A DNA stretch of 7,949 nt from Anaerolineae bacterium (GTDB lineage Bacteria; Chloroflexota; Anaerolineae; UBA1429). The DNA lies in NCBI GenBank assembly GCA_007118555.1, contig SKRJ01000455.1, positions 1-7,949 of the forward strand. The letters are read 5' to 3'. Of this stretch, positions 1 through 7,337 are shown piece by piece. The position numbers and the translations under genes were made by a program. The notes beneath the pieces were generated by a model. The model saw only the letters and a program-made list of their open reading frames with translations, was not told the DNA's origin and did no database searches. Positions within the stretch are counted from its first letter, which is position 1. Every line of letters starts with the position of its first letter.

Positions 1-400
1 GATCCTGATAGGCCAGGAAGGGCTCGACGCCGTCCGAGCCCAGGTACGGGTTGATGGTCACCGCGTCGACGCCAAGCTCGTCGAACACGGCTCGGGCATA
101 GGCGGCTGCCGTCGAGGCAATGTCGTTGCGCTTGGCGTCCAGCAGCACGGGGATGTCGTCCGGGATGGCCACCAGCGTCTCGCGCAGGGCATCCCAGCCC
201 GGCTGGCCAAGAGCCTCGTAAAAGGCAATGTTGGGCTTGAAAACGGCGGCGTACGGCGCCGTCTGCTCGACAATGTCACACATGAAATGGCCCACCGAGC
301 GGTAACGCGCCGGCAGCCGGTCCGGGTGCGGGTCCAACCCCACACATAGCAGGCTATCCCGTTGCGCGATGCTCTCCTCCAACTTGGCCCAAAATCCCAT
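1..400 (-). CDS. pyrF: Orotidine 5'-phosphate decarboxylase (PyrF), 3' end cut by window edge
   Basis: Decarboxylates OMP to UMP, the last step of de novo pyrimidine synthesis, in the cytoplasm. The first 133 residues are present, starting [20 protein letters not shown]. Visible features are the early GLDPHPD segment (residues 21-27), KPNIAFYE (55-62), the catalytic block [13 protein letters not shown] (86-98, with D88, K90 and D93 as the Asp-Lys-Asp array) and TINPYLG (115-121). The DAKRxDIxxTA form matches the longer class II PyrF proteins of about 270 residues, so roughly half is missing off the left edge. The ATG at 400 is preceded by a purine-rich GAGGGAGG ribosome site four bases upstream. 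It begins 16 bp after the pyrB stop and is clearly co-transcribed with it. The identity is read from the translated motifs, and nothing looks broken in the visible part. Confidence 0.95.
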   Translation of the reverse strand, partial: MGFWAKLEESIAQRDSLLCVGLDPHPDRLPARYRSVGHFMCDIVEQTAPYAAVFKPNIAFYEALGQPGWDALRETLVAIPDDIPVLLDAKRNDIASTAAAYARAVFDELGVDAVTINPYLGSDGVEPFLAYQD

Positions 401-416
401 GCGCCCTCCCTCTGCT

Positions 417-1397
417 CTAGACTTTGCCCAATACAGCGGCCAGCAGCGCCATACGGATGTACATGCCGTTCTCCATCTGCCGGAAATAGGCCGCGCGCGG
501 ATCGTTGTCGACGTCATAGTGAATCTCACCCACCCTCGGCAGGGGATGCATGAGCGCCATCCGTTCCTTGGCCTGCGTCATCGTCTCGGGCGTCACCACG
601 TAATAGTCCTTGACCTGCTCATACTCGGCCAGGTCCTCAAAACGCTCCTTTTGCACCCGGGTGACATACACCACATCGGCGTCGGCGATGACCTCCTCCA
701 GCTTGTCGGTCTCGTGCACAGGCCGCTCCGCCTCGTCCAACTCTTCCTTGATGTATTGCGGCAGGCGCAGGATCTCGGGGGCCACGAACGAGAGCTCGGT
801 GTCATAGAGCTTGAGCAGGCGCGCCAGCGAGTGCACGGTGCGGCCGTATTTCAGGTCGCCGACCATGGCCACATGCAGGCCATCGAGGGCGCCAAGCTCG
901 CTATAGATGGTGTAGAGATCCAGCAGCCCCTGGGTGGGGTGCTCGCCGGTGCCATCGCCCGCGCTGATGACGGGCTTGCTGGCATAGCGCGCCGCCATCG
1001 CCGAAGCGCCCACCTCGGGGTGCCGCAGGACGATCACGTCGGCATAGCACTCGAGGGTGCGGATGGTGTCGGGCAGCGACTCGCCCTTGCTCACCGACGA
1101 GTATTGCACGCCGTGGATGGGGATCACCGAGCCGCCCAGCCGCTCCATGGCCGCGATGAACGAGGACGAGGTGCGGGTGCTGGGCTCGTAAAAGAGATTG
1201 GCCAGGATATGGCCCTTGAGCAGGTCGGTGGCCCCCACGCGCCGCACGAGGCCGCGCATCTCGTCGGCCACCTTGAAGATATAGCTGAGATCGGGGCGCG
1301 AGAACTGGTTTACCGAGACGACATCGCGACCATAGAAGCTGTGCTCCCGATTGGGCGCCAGCCCAACGATCTTTTGGGTTCCGTTATTGTCTGCCAT
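417..1397 (-). CDS. pyrB: Aspartate carbamoyltransferase catalytic chain (PyrB)
   Basis: Joins carbamoyl phosphate and L-aspartate to form N-carbamoyl-L-aspartate, the committed step of pyrimidine synthesis. It is 326 residues long, close to the family's usual ~310. The carbamoyl-phosphate site STRTS is at residues 73-77, the SxxKGES loop (the equivalent of E. coli S80/K84) at 101-107, RHP at 125-127, HPTQ at 153-156, GRT at 185-187, the aspartate-binding TRVQKERF at 246-253 and HPLPRVGEI at 284-292. The last two resemble the E. coli-type catalytic chain. I chose the ATG at 1397 because AGGAGA lies four bases upstream. The open frame runs back to 1472, but that extension has no comparable ribosome site and would nearly close the gap to pyrC. 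It lies 52 bp after pyrC and 16 bp before pyrF. No regulatory-chain gene (pyrI) is visible in the window. Confidence 0.97.
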   Translation of the reverse strand: MADNNGTQKIVGLAPNREHSFYGRDVVSVNQFSRPDLSYIFKVADEMRGLVRRVGATDLLKGHILANLFYEPSTRTSSSFIAAMERLGGSVIPIHGVQYSSVSKGESLPDTIRTLECYADVIVLRHPEVGASAMAARYASKPVISAGDGTGEHPTQGLLDLYTIYSELGALDGLHVAMVGDLKYGRTVHSLARLLKLYDTELSFVAPEILRLPQYIKEELDEAERPVHETDKLEEVIADADVVYVTRVQKERFEDLAEYEQVKDYYVVTPETMTQAKERMALMHPLPRVGEIHYDVDNDPRAAYFRQMENGMYIRMALLAAVLGKV

Positions 1398-1449
1398 ACT
1401 TCTCCTTGCGTCGTGCGCATCGCTATGACACAGCGCAAACCTTATCGAC

Positions 1450-2529
1450 CTATCCGCGATCCCTGTCCGCAACGCGCTCCAGCGGTCTCCCAGAGCCCGG
1501 CGCTGCCAGCAGCTTGCCCTCTTGCCACACGACCTGCCCGCGCAGTGTCACCTTCGCGACCCGGCCCAGGGCCGGCAGCCCCGCAAAGGGCGACCAGCCG
1601 CAGCGTGTGTGGTACCCTTCGAGCGGCAGCCGATAGCGCCCCTGCGAGAGATCGATGACCACCTCACTCTCGGGCGCGGCCAGCCCGTACACCTCAAGAG
1701 GACGCGTGTACACCAAAGCCATCATCCGCTCGTGGGTCAGGCGTCCGTCGTCGACGGCGGCCAACAGGAGAGGCAGCGTGGTTTCGAGTCCGGGCACGCC
1801 CGGCGGCGGCTCGGCCGAGGCCTTTTCGGCGCGGGTGTGGGGCGCGTGATCGGTGGCGATCAGGTCGACCAAGTCGAGCCGCTCCCAGAAGAGCTCGAGG
1901 TCTGCTGGCGACACCAGAGGCGGCTTCATCTGCGCCAGAGAGCCCAGGCGCGCCACGGCCTCGTCAGAGAGGAACAGGTGGTGTGGCGTCACCTCGCAGG
2001 TGACATGCACACCCGCCTGCCGCGCGGCATCGATGACCAGGAGCTCGTCCGGGTGTGGCACGTGGCAGATGTGGACATGTTGCCCATAGCGGCGGGCCAG
2101 GTCCAGCGAGATGCGGATCGACTCGCTCTCGGCGTGCACCGCGATGGGGCCCGGCCCCGGCCAGGCCTCGAACGTCTCGGCCAGGGAGCGGGGCTCGCGG
2201 TTGCGCAGATCGCCAAAGGTCTCGTCCAGATAGAGCTTGAGTCCCACGGCCTGGGGGGCCATGGCGAGCACCTGCTCCAGATGTGAGCCGTCCGAGCCAG
2301 CAAAAAGGCCGTAGTCGGCTACGGCCTTGGTGGCAAAGAGCGCCTGTTTGGCGGCGAACCGCTCGGTTCGCGTGATGGGTGGCGCGTTGTTGGGCATATC
2401 CAACACCCCTACCGCGCCGCCGGCCAGAGCGGCCGCGGTTCCAGAGAAGGCATCCTCTTTGTGGGTAGCGCCGGGCTCGCGCAGGTGGACATGGGCGTCG
2501 ATCATGCCGGGAATTACGAGATCATGCAT
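1450..2529 (-). CDS. pyrC: Dihydroorotase, CAD-like short form (PyrC)
   Basis: Zinc amidohydrolase that reversibly cyclises N-carbamoyl-aspartate to dihydroorotate. It is 359 residues long. Metal and substrate residues are all in place: HVH (H13, H15), R17 in LREPG, N47 in MPNN, the Lys expected to be carboxylated in GLKLY (K98), VHAE (H132), HICH (H153/H156), PHH (182-184) and the catalytic Asp in TDHAPH (D227). The protein starts almost directly at the metal site ([20 protein letters not shown]) and lacks the N-terminal beta-sandwich strands that precede it in typical ~420-residue bacterial dihydroorotases. In this and in segments such as [16 protein letters not shown] and [10 protein letters not shown] it resembles the dihydroorotase domain of animal CAD. 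The ATG at 2529 follows GAGG about ten bases upstream. It is the first gene of the operon, with a strong promoter 80-110 bp upstream. A related cyclic amidohydrolase is less likely given pyrB and pyrF next door. Confidence 0.93.
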   Translation of the reverse strand: MHDLVIPGMIDAHVHLREPGATHKEDAFSGTAAALAGGAVGVLDMPNNAPPITRTERFAAKQALFATKAVADYGLFAGSDGSHLEQVLAMAPQAVGLKLYLDETFGDLRNREPRSLAETFEAWPGPGPIAVHAESESIRISLDLARRYGQHVHICHVPHPDELLVIDAARQAGVHVTCEVTPHHLFLSDEAVARLGSLAQMKPPLVSPADLELFWERLDLVDLIATDHAPHTRAEKASAEPPPGVPGLETTLPLLLAAVDDGRLTHERMMALVYTRPLEVYGLAAPESEVVIDLSQGRYRLPLEGYHTRCGWSPFAGLPALGRVAKVTLRGQVVWQEGKLLAAPGSGRPLERVADRDRG

Positions 2530-2609
2530 GGGACCAATACCTCAACGAGGAATGAAACGGCGCGTGTCTAGTCGCTGTGCCAGGGTTGTGTCTGGTGCCC
2601 ATCCCTGTG

Positions 2610-2638
2610 ATTATAGCACGCACCGATTCAGCTGCCAA
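2610..2638 (-). promoter_or_regulatory. Sigma70-type promoter of the pyrCBF operon
   Basis: Read on the minus strand, a -35 TTGGCA (2638-2633) is separated by 17 bp from a perfect -10 TATAAT (2615-2610). Transcription would start near 2603, giving a leader of about 74 nt before the pyrC ATG. I see no obvious PyrR-type attenuator hairpin with a T-run in that leader, so the mode of pyrimidine control is not evident. Confidence 0.8.
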
Positions 2639-2735
2639 CTTGGCCCCCAACCCGACACAAGCATGTCTTTGACAGCAAATCGGCCGCCCTCACCGTATCA
2701 GATGCAGGGCAAAGCAGAGCAATATTGTCTGCTAT

Positions 2736-2764
2736 TTGCCTCTAGAGCTTTGTGGGTGTACACT
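2736..2764 (+). promoter_or_regulatory. Possible promoter of msrA
   Basis: TTGCCT (2736-2741), a 17-bp spacer and TACACT (2759-2764) give four of six matches in each box. The start site would be near 2771, about 24 nt before the msrA ATG. A TTGACA at 2669-2674 is a better -35 but has no good -10 at normal distance. The pyr promoter points the other way from the same intergenic region. Confidence 0.4.
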
Positions 2765-2794
2765 TCATATGTCAACTTGCCATTGGGAGGCCAC

Positions 2795-3556
2795 ATGCCA
2801 CTAGCATTCCGTGCACCCTATGTACTGGGCGGTTTGTTGTTAATGATCGTGTTGCTGGCCGCCTGTGCGCGGCGTGATGTACAAGGAGAACCGTTCGCGA
2901 TGAATGAGCATCTTGTTCCGCCTATCGATCAAGAGGTTCCGGAGCAGTTCGAGACCGCTACATTTGCTTTGGGTTGATTCTGGGGCCCCGATGCCCAGTT
3001 CGGGCATCTTGACGGCGTCATCCGCACCCGCGTGGGCTATGCGGGCGGCACCAAGCCAAACCCTACCTACTTTAGCATCGGCGATCACACGGAGGCCTTC
3101 CAGGTCGACTATGATCCTGAGCGCATCAGCTATGAGGAGTTGGTCGAGCTCTTTTGGAAGAGCCACCGCCCTTCTGACCAGTCGTTCTCGACCCAGTATC
3201 AGACCGTGCTCTTTTACGCCAACGCCGAGCAGGAGCGCACCGCCATCGCGTCACGCGATCGTGTCGCCGAGGGTGGTGGCCGCGTACTGACCCGCGTAGA
3301 GCCGCTGAGGAGCTTTTATCAGGCCGAGGACTATCATCAAAAGTACTATCTGCGGTCCAACCCTCGCCTGCGCGACTATTACACGAGCATCTATACCGAT
3401 GCAGACGACCTGATGAACTCGACGGCGGTAGCGCGTGTCAACGGCTATCTGGCCGGCTACGGCACCCGTCGCGAGCTCGAGGCCGAGGCCGAACGGCTTG
3501 GGCTGACGCAGGCGGTCCTGGATCAACTGCTCGAGCGCGTCAGAGAACGTCGCTGA
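2795..3556 (+). CDS. msrA: Peptide-methionine (S)-S-oxide reductase, predicted selenocysteine-containing lipoprotein (MsrA)
   Basis: Reduces the S epimer of methionine sulfoxide in proteins. The product is 253 residues if the in-frame TGA at 2975-2977 (residue 61) is read through. Residues 1-24 form a lipoprotein signal: a hydrophobic core LLLMIVLL and the lipobox LAAC with C24. The MsrA domain starts near residue 53: ATFALG, then TGA, then FWGPDAQFG, replacing the catalytic Cys of GCFWG. Downstream come GYAGG (81-85), PTYFSIGDHTEAFQVDYDP (90-108, with E100 as the likely catalytic acid), STQY (132-135) and YHQKYY. The Asp usual just before GTQY is a Ser here. No other Cys follows, so there is no resolving Cys. 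The frame is uninterrupted on both sides of the TGA, and the gene ends at its own TGA, which argues against genome-wide recoding. The ATG at 2795 follows GGGAGG by four bases. A SECIS-like hairpin follows the codon. The main alternative is a Cys-to-stop mutation or sequencing error. Confidence 0.88.
2975..2977 (+). other. In-frame UGA, predicted selenocysteine codon (Sec61 of MsrA)
   Basis: The codon after ggt (Gly60) is TGA and the next codons read ttc tgg ggc (Phe-Trp-Gly). In MsrA the residue between this Gly and FWG is the redox-active Cys. The upstream frame (from 2795) and downstream frame (to 3556) are the same, so no frameshift is needed. Selenocysteine at this position is known in some MsrA proteins from algae and clostridia. 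Confidence 0.85.
2978..3008 (+). promoter_or_regulatory. Predicted bacterial SECIS element in msrA
   Basis: Twelve bases after the UGA a perfect 7-bp stem forms, GAUGCCC (2990-2996) with GGGCAUC (3002-3008), closing a five-base loop AGUUC (2997-3001). The loop starts 19 nt from the UGA and carries GU at its second and third positions. The E. coli fdhF SECIS has the same layout: a minihelix about 11 nt after UGA and a GU in the loop that SelB contacts. There is no bulged U in the stem, unlike fdhF. The preceding GGGGCCCC could offer competing pairings. The hairpin lies within the coding sequence, as expected in bacteria. Confidence 0.75.
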
Positions 3557-3574
3557 CGCGCTCGAAACCGCCTC

Positions 3575-3604
3575 GAGGGCCCTTGGGTGCGCTCAAGGGT
3601 CCTC
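3575..3604 (+). terminator. Terminator-like hairpin after msrA
   Basis: An 11-bp stem (3575-3585 with 3594-3604, one G-U pair) closes an 8-base loop and starts 18 bp after the msrA stop. The 3' side has only a weak T content (tgctaatacc), so this is a hairpin in the right place rather than a classical rho-independent terminator. Confidence 0.55.
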
Positions 3605-3626
3605 TGCTAATACCGTTCGGCGCACG

Positions 3627-3654
3627 TTGACGAACCACGGGAAAGAGCTATACT
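3627..3654 (+). promoter_or_regulatory. Sigma70-type promoter of the ABC permease gene
   Basis: TTGACG (3627-3632), a 16-bp spacer and TATACT (3649-3654) give five of six matches in each box. Transcription would begin near 3661, about 75 nt before the chosen ATG at 3736. It sits just after the msrA hairpin, so the permease is probably transcribed independently. Confidence 0.7.
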
Positions 3655-3735
3655 AGGGGACAGGGGTCGAGAGCCCTGCGCTGTGGTATTGTCCCGTCGT
3701 TGCGATCATCACCACCAAGGCGAGCTGCGATCTAT

Positions 3736-6546
3736 ATGACTCTATTTTCCCTGTTGCGCTATGCATTCCGCCGCCTCTACAGTCGTGCTTTTCTCAACGT
3801 CCTCATCCTCCTCTCGATGGCCATTACCGTCGCGATCATGGTGGCGGTGCCGGTCTTTTCCGAGGGCGTGAGCCGACTCATTCTGCGTGAAGAGTTGAGC
3901 GTCCGCACCCAGGCCGCCAATCGTCCGCCCTTTTCGGTGCGCTACTATGGGCTCCCCAAAGGGCGCCAGCCCATGAGCCTGGAGGACGGCGAATACATCC
4001 ACAACTGGCTAGGTGACACGTTGCGTTCCGAAGTAGGGTTGCCCGTGATCGGCACCTATGCCCAGTACCAGAGCCCACCGCTGCGGCTTCGGGTGCCCGG
4101 CCAGGTCTATACCGTCCAGGACCCCGATCTCGCCAGCATCCGCGTGGGCATTGTCCACGAGATCGATCAGCACATTACGGTGACCCATGGCGAGGCCTTT
4201 GGGCAGGTGGATGATCCCAACGTGCTGAACGTGTGGGTGGTCCGGCAGATGGCCGATCGCCTGGCGCTGCAGGTGGGCGAGACGCTGGACATGGCCTACT
4301 TTTTCCGGGCGGGCACCGAGCCGACGACACTCCGCATTGCCGGCTTTTGGGAGGCCACCGATCCCTCGGACACTTATTGGTATTGGGAGCCAGCGCGTCT
4401 GTTCCAGGATGTGGTGCTGACCACCCCAGAGCAGTATCAGGCTCACATTGCGCCCATGACGCCCGAGGGCTTTGGCTTTGCCTTTTGGTATTACATCCTT
4501 GATGACGCCCGCATGAGCCTGGACGATGTACCACAGTACATCAGCGCCCTCGAGATCATCGAGCGCGAAGTGGGGCGGCGCGTGCCCGATGGCTCCATGG
4601 ACTATGCGCCGAGCGCCGAGTTAATTCGTGCCCAGGCCCGCAAGACCACGCTATCGGACATCCTGCTCACCTTTGCCCTCCCTCTGATGGGCATCCTGGC
4701 CTCGTTCATTGCGTCGGTGTCCTTTGTCACGGCGCGCTTTCAGATTCGCGAGACCGCCATCGTGCGCAGTCGTGGCACCAGCCGGTCCCAGTTGGTGATG
4801 CTCTCCTTCCTGGAGACGTTGCTCGTCCTGGCCATAGCGACGCCCATCGGCATCATCGGCGGGCTGGCTTTGGCGCGCCTCATGGGCTACTCGTTTGGGT
4901 TCCTGCAGTTTACAGTGCGCGAGCCCCTGCAGATCAATGTGATCGCGGCGAACAGGCAGTTGGTGCTCATCGCGCTGGCCGTGGGCATGATGGCGCGCCT
5001 GCTTCCCACCTGGCTGGCCTCGCGCTTTAGCATCGTGACCTATGAGCGAGACCGCGCCCGGGGCATCGCCAGCGGCAGCATCCTGCGCTTTTTGCTGATG
5101 GCCTTTTTGGGAGCTGTCACCTACTATGCCTACTACCAACTGGCCCAAGGCGGCCCACTGGGCCTCATGGGCATGCGCACCGGCACCGAGGGGAGCCGCG
5201 ACCCGCTGCTGCTCCTGGCGCCCACCCTGTTCCTCTTTACCGCAAGTCTGATCGCTGCCGAGCTTTTCCTGCTCCTCATTCGGCCCTTGGCCCTGATCGC
5301 CCGCTTCCTGCCGTCTCCTTCGACCTATTTCGGCTGGACGAGCCTGGTCCGTGAGGGCCAACAGTACCGCATCCCCGTGTTCCTGCTCGTCCTGTGCCTC
5401 AACCTGGGCATCTTTTACGCCTCTCTGGCCAGGAGCGCCGATATCTGGCTAGTGGATCGTCTTCGCTATCGTGTGGGCGCGGACCTGTCCTTTGAGCATA
5501 TTTCCCAGGCGGACGCAGGAGGCGCAGGCGTCTGGTCCTCTGCCTGGACTCTGCCCGCCTCAACGTACGAGGCGGTGCCCGGCGTCGACCGCGCGGTCCG
5601 TTTCGGCCGCTTTAGCAGCAGCATGCCCCTGACCCGCGACCTGCCCGAGGTCAACCTGGTGCTCATCGATCGGCTCGAGTTCCCGAACGCCGTCTACTGG
5701 CGCCCAGACTTTGCGCCTGTACCCCTTGGGGAGCTCATGAACCGGCTGGGGGGCACGCCCAACGGCATCCTGATTCCCACCAGCCTGGCGAGGCAGCTCC
5801 CGGCTGGCATGGAAGAGGAGATCACGCTGGATGTATCCATCAGCGAGACCATCTATCGCTTTACCTTCCCCATTGTGGGGTACTTTGACTATTTCCCAAC
5901 CATGAACCCGGGCAATCCGCTGTACCTGGTCGGAAACATGGACTATATCCAACGCGAGATCGGCGGCAGCTTTCCGCACAGCATCTGGATGCGCCTGGAG
6001 CCGGGTGCCGACCCACGCGTCGTGCTCGACCGCATCGAGGCGACGCAGGTGACCCCTTCGCGCCCGCAGAATCTGAATGCCCTCATCGCGCAGGACCAGC
6101 AGAACCTCGAGCGCATCGGCATCTTTGGCCTCCTCACCGTCTGCTTTTTGACAGGCGTTCTGCTCTCCGGCGCCGAGTTGCTCATCTATAGCTTTGCCAA
6201 CCTGACGGGTCGTACGACACGCTTTGCCATGCTCAGGGCCATTGGAATGCACAGTCGCGAGATCATTGGCATCGTGGCCAGCGAGTACATGCTGGTGCTC
6301 ACCTATGGCGTGGTGGCCGGCATAGCGTTGGGCGTGGTCAGCTCGCAACTGTATGTGCCCTATTTCCCATTAACACAGAACCCCATCCAACAGATCCCTC
6401 CTTTCCTACCCATTGTGGATTGGAACAGCGCGGGATGGATGGCCGCCAGTGTCACGATTGCCCTTGTAGTGATCGGTGGAACCATTCTGGTGCGCGTCGT
6501 ACAGCAGCAGCTCTTCCAGGTGCTTCGGATGGGCAATCAGGAGTAA
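3736..6546 (+). CDS. FtsX/MacB-like ABC transporter permease with two permease modules
   Basis: A membrane protein of 936 residues with about ten hydrophobic segments. A first helix (about 20-40) is followed by a ~260-residue extracytoplasmic region. Three helices then form an FtsX-like module (about 307-330, 354-385 and 409-431) containing the loop RETAIVRSRGTSRSQL. Further helices lie near 449-470, 490-518 and 546-565. A second ~225-residue extracytoplasmic region precedes the last module (about 794-820, 842-873 and 899-919), with the matching loop RFAMLRAIGMHSREI. The repeated 'x-x-LR-x-x-G-x-x' loop is the usual ATPase-facing element of FtsX, LolC/E and MacB permeases, which act in mechanotransmission or in lipoprotein and peptide export rather than classical import. 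No ATPase gene is adjacent. The frame is open from a TTG at 3700, but the ATG at 3736 starts a better membrane N-terminus; neither has a strong ribosome site. The substrate is unknown. Confidence 0.85.
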   Translation: MTLFSLLRYAFRRLYSRAFLNVLILLSMAITVAIMVAVPVFSEGVSRLILREELSVRTQAANRPPFSVRYYGLPKGRQPMSLEDGEYIHNWLGDTLRSEVGLPVIGTYAQYQSPPLRLRVPGQVYTVQDPDLASIRVGIVHEIDQHITVTHGEAFGQVDDPNVLNVWVVRQMADRLALQVGETLDMAYFFRAGTEPTTLRIAGFWEATDPSDTYWYWEPARLFQDVVLTTPEQYQAHIAPMTPEGFGFAFWYYILDDARMSLDDVPQYISALEIIEREVGRRVPDGSMDYAPSAELIRAQARKTTLSDILLTFALPLMGILASFIASVSFVTARFQIRETAIVRSRGTSRSQLVMLSFLETLLVLAIATPIGIIGGLALARLMGYSFGFLQFTVREPLQINVIAANRQLVLIALAVGMMARLLPTWLASRFSIVTYERDRARGIASGSILRFLLMAFLGAVTYYAYYQLAQGGPLGLMGMRTGTEGSRDPLLLLAPTLFLFTASLIAAELFLLLIRPLALIARFLPSPSTYFGWTSLVREGQQYRIPVFLLVLCLNLGIFYASLARSADIWLVDRLRYRVGADLSFEHISQADAGGAGVWSSAWTLPASTYEAVPGVDRAVRFGRFSSSMPLTRDLPEVNLVLIDRLEFPNAVYWRPDFAPVPLGELMNRLGGTPNGILIPTSLARQLPAGMEEEITLDVSISETIYRFTFPIVGYFDYFPTMNPGNPLYLVGNMDYIQREIGGSFPHSIWMRLEPGADPRVVLDRIEATQVTPSRPQNLNALIAQDQQNLERIGIFGLLTVCFLTGVLLSGAELLIYSFANLTGRTTRFAMLRAIGMHSREIIGIVASEYMLVLTYGVVAGIALGVVSSQLYVPYFPLTQNPIQQIPPFLPIVDWNSAGWMAASVTIALVVIGGTILVRVVQQQLFQVLRMGNQE

Positions 6547-6582
6547 CACCGTCGATCACGGACAGCCAGCTCGGACGTCTGC

Positions 6583-6618
6583 AACGGCAGCCGCCCCCAC
6601 AGTGGGACGGCTGCCGTT
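6583..6618 (+). terminator. Terminator-like hairpin after the ABC permease gene
   Basis: A perfect 11-bp stem (AACGGCAGCCG at 6583-6593 with its complement at 6608-6618) is topped by a further 4-bp stem (6596-6599 with 6603-6606) and a 3-base loop. It starts 36 bp after the permease stop. The following sequence (acttctaagg) is not a true T-run, so termination efficiency is uncertain, but position and stability support the role. Confidence 0.65.
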
Positions 6619-6868
6619 ACTTCTAAGGCGATGGCCGAGTCGCAGTAACGGCAAAGGCAGTAGCTGGACTCGTCGGCACTCGGGGCCAAGTGCGCCTGCA
6701 TTCGCCTGGCTTTGCCCATACCAGCCAATGCGCGTAGCGGTCTCGTACTGTCCTGTAGGGCGCGAACTATGCACACATGCATTTGTGTGTGCCCAGCGGG
6801 TCCAAGGGGCATACTGTCAGCGCGTTTTTCTTGACTTTGACACCGACTTTTACCGCCGTGAATGCTGT
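6619..6868. other. Intergenic stretch without a recognisable gene
   Basis: The short open frames here on both strands have no ribosome sites and give low-complexity, Arg/Ser-rich or otherwise unrecognisable translations. I see no tRNA or rRNA signature. The only clear structure is the inverted repeat at 6771-6792. A TTGACT/TTGACA pair at 6831-6842 lacks a matching -10. Confidence 0.5.
6771..6792. repeat. Small inverted repeat
   Basis: GCACACA (6771-6777) and TGTGTGC (6786-6792) can pair around an 8-base spacer. It could be a protein-binding site or a hairpin in a transcript. It is not followed directly by a T-run; the nearest one (6825-6829) is more than 30 bases away, so it is not called a terminator. 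Confidence 0.45.
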
Positions 6869-6894
6869 TGTTCTGAGCCTGCTGTTCTGAGCCT
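6869..6894. repeat. Tandem 12-bp direct repeat abutting a -35 box
   Basis: TGTTCTGAGCCT occurs at 6869-6880 and again, identically, at 6883-6894, a period of 14 bp. The last T of the second copy is the first base of the TTGACA -35 box. Direct repeats just upstream of a -35 are typical activator or tandem regulator sites, but at 14 bp period it could also be a chance duplication. Confidence 0.5.
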
Positions 6895-6922
6895 TGACAC
6901 GGTCTTGTCGTTATGTTATCAT
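6894..6922 (+). promoter_or_regulatory. Strong sigma70-type promoter in the long intergenic region
   Basis: A consensus -35 TTGACA (6894-6899), a 17-bp spacer and TATCAT (6917-6922, five of six) in an AT-rich pocket within otherwise GC-rich sequence. The start site would be near 6929, about 614 nt before the first clear coding start at 7543. It therefore drives either a long leader for the transporter gene or a separate untranslated RNA. Confidence 0.75.
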
Positions 6923-7133
6923 AATAATGTAGGTACACGGTGACGGGCGCGTAGTTTGCAGAGCCCGCTCTGGTACAGGGCCAAGAGCCTCCGGAGAATC
7001 AGAGCCGTGTCCTTGCGGAAGCGACAGACCGGGCGAGACACGATGCCGTGTAGCGCATCTCTCGTCAGGAAGAGAGACGTATGCACTGATCAATGAGGCC
7101 GAACTCGAGCGGAGAAGGGTGTTAGCACCGTCA

Positions 7134-7145
7134 CCACGATCGTGG
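7134..7145. repeat. 12-bp perfect palindrome
   Basis: CCACGATCGTGG reads the same on both strands. It lies about 200 bp downstream of the 6894 promoter and 400 bp before the transporter gene. It has the form of a dimeric regulator site, but no promoter overlaps it and one such site can occur by chance. Confidence 0.35.
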
Positions 7146-7319
7146 GATACGCTACCTACTTGTGCTCCGCCTTTGCTGGCCAGAACCTGTCATCCCCTCA
7201 TAGTTGCCAAGTCAGCGGCCAGAGCCTCAAAGCGCGCGAAAGTGATCCAAGAGGTCACATCTCCACAGGGTGACAACACCCCCTAGCCCTCCGGGCAGAT
7301 ATCTCCTCCGCTCTTGCCA

Positions 7320-7337
7320 TGAGCCGCCTTTGGCTCA
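7320..7337. repeat. Small hairpin
   Basis: TGAGCC (7320-7325) and GGCTCA (7332-7337) form a 6-bp stem with a 6-base loop. A second small stem, TGTCGT/ACGACA (7367-7372 with 7377-7382), lies 30 bp further on. Neither is followed by a T-run, so neither is called a terminator. Confidence 0.35.

Noticed and set aside
369..1658. A 429-codon plus-strand open frame
   Set aside because: It is antisense to pyrB and the end of pyrC, which have complete catalytic motifs. Its translation is His/Arg/Ala-rich and unrecognisable, as expected from a GC-rich shadow frame.
2327..2977. A 216-codon open frame ending at the TGA in msrA, read as a separate protein
   Set aside because: Its first two thirds run antisense through pyrC and across the promoter region. 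Only the part from 2795 has a ribosome site and a signal peptide, and it continues in frame into MsrA.
2975..2977. The UGA as evidence for a genome-wide code change (UGA = Trp or Gly)
   Set aside because: The msrA gene itself ends at TGA (3554-3556) at the expected family length, and no other gene in the window has an in-frame TGA.
2960..2990. A frameshift splitting msrA
   Set aside because: The frames upstream and downstream of the TGA are identical, and FALG-x-FWG lines up without inserting or deleting a base.
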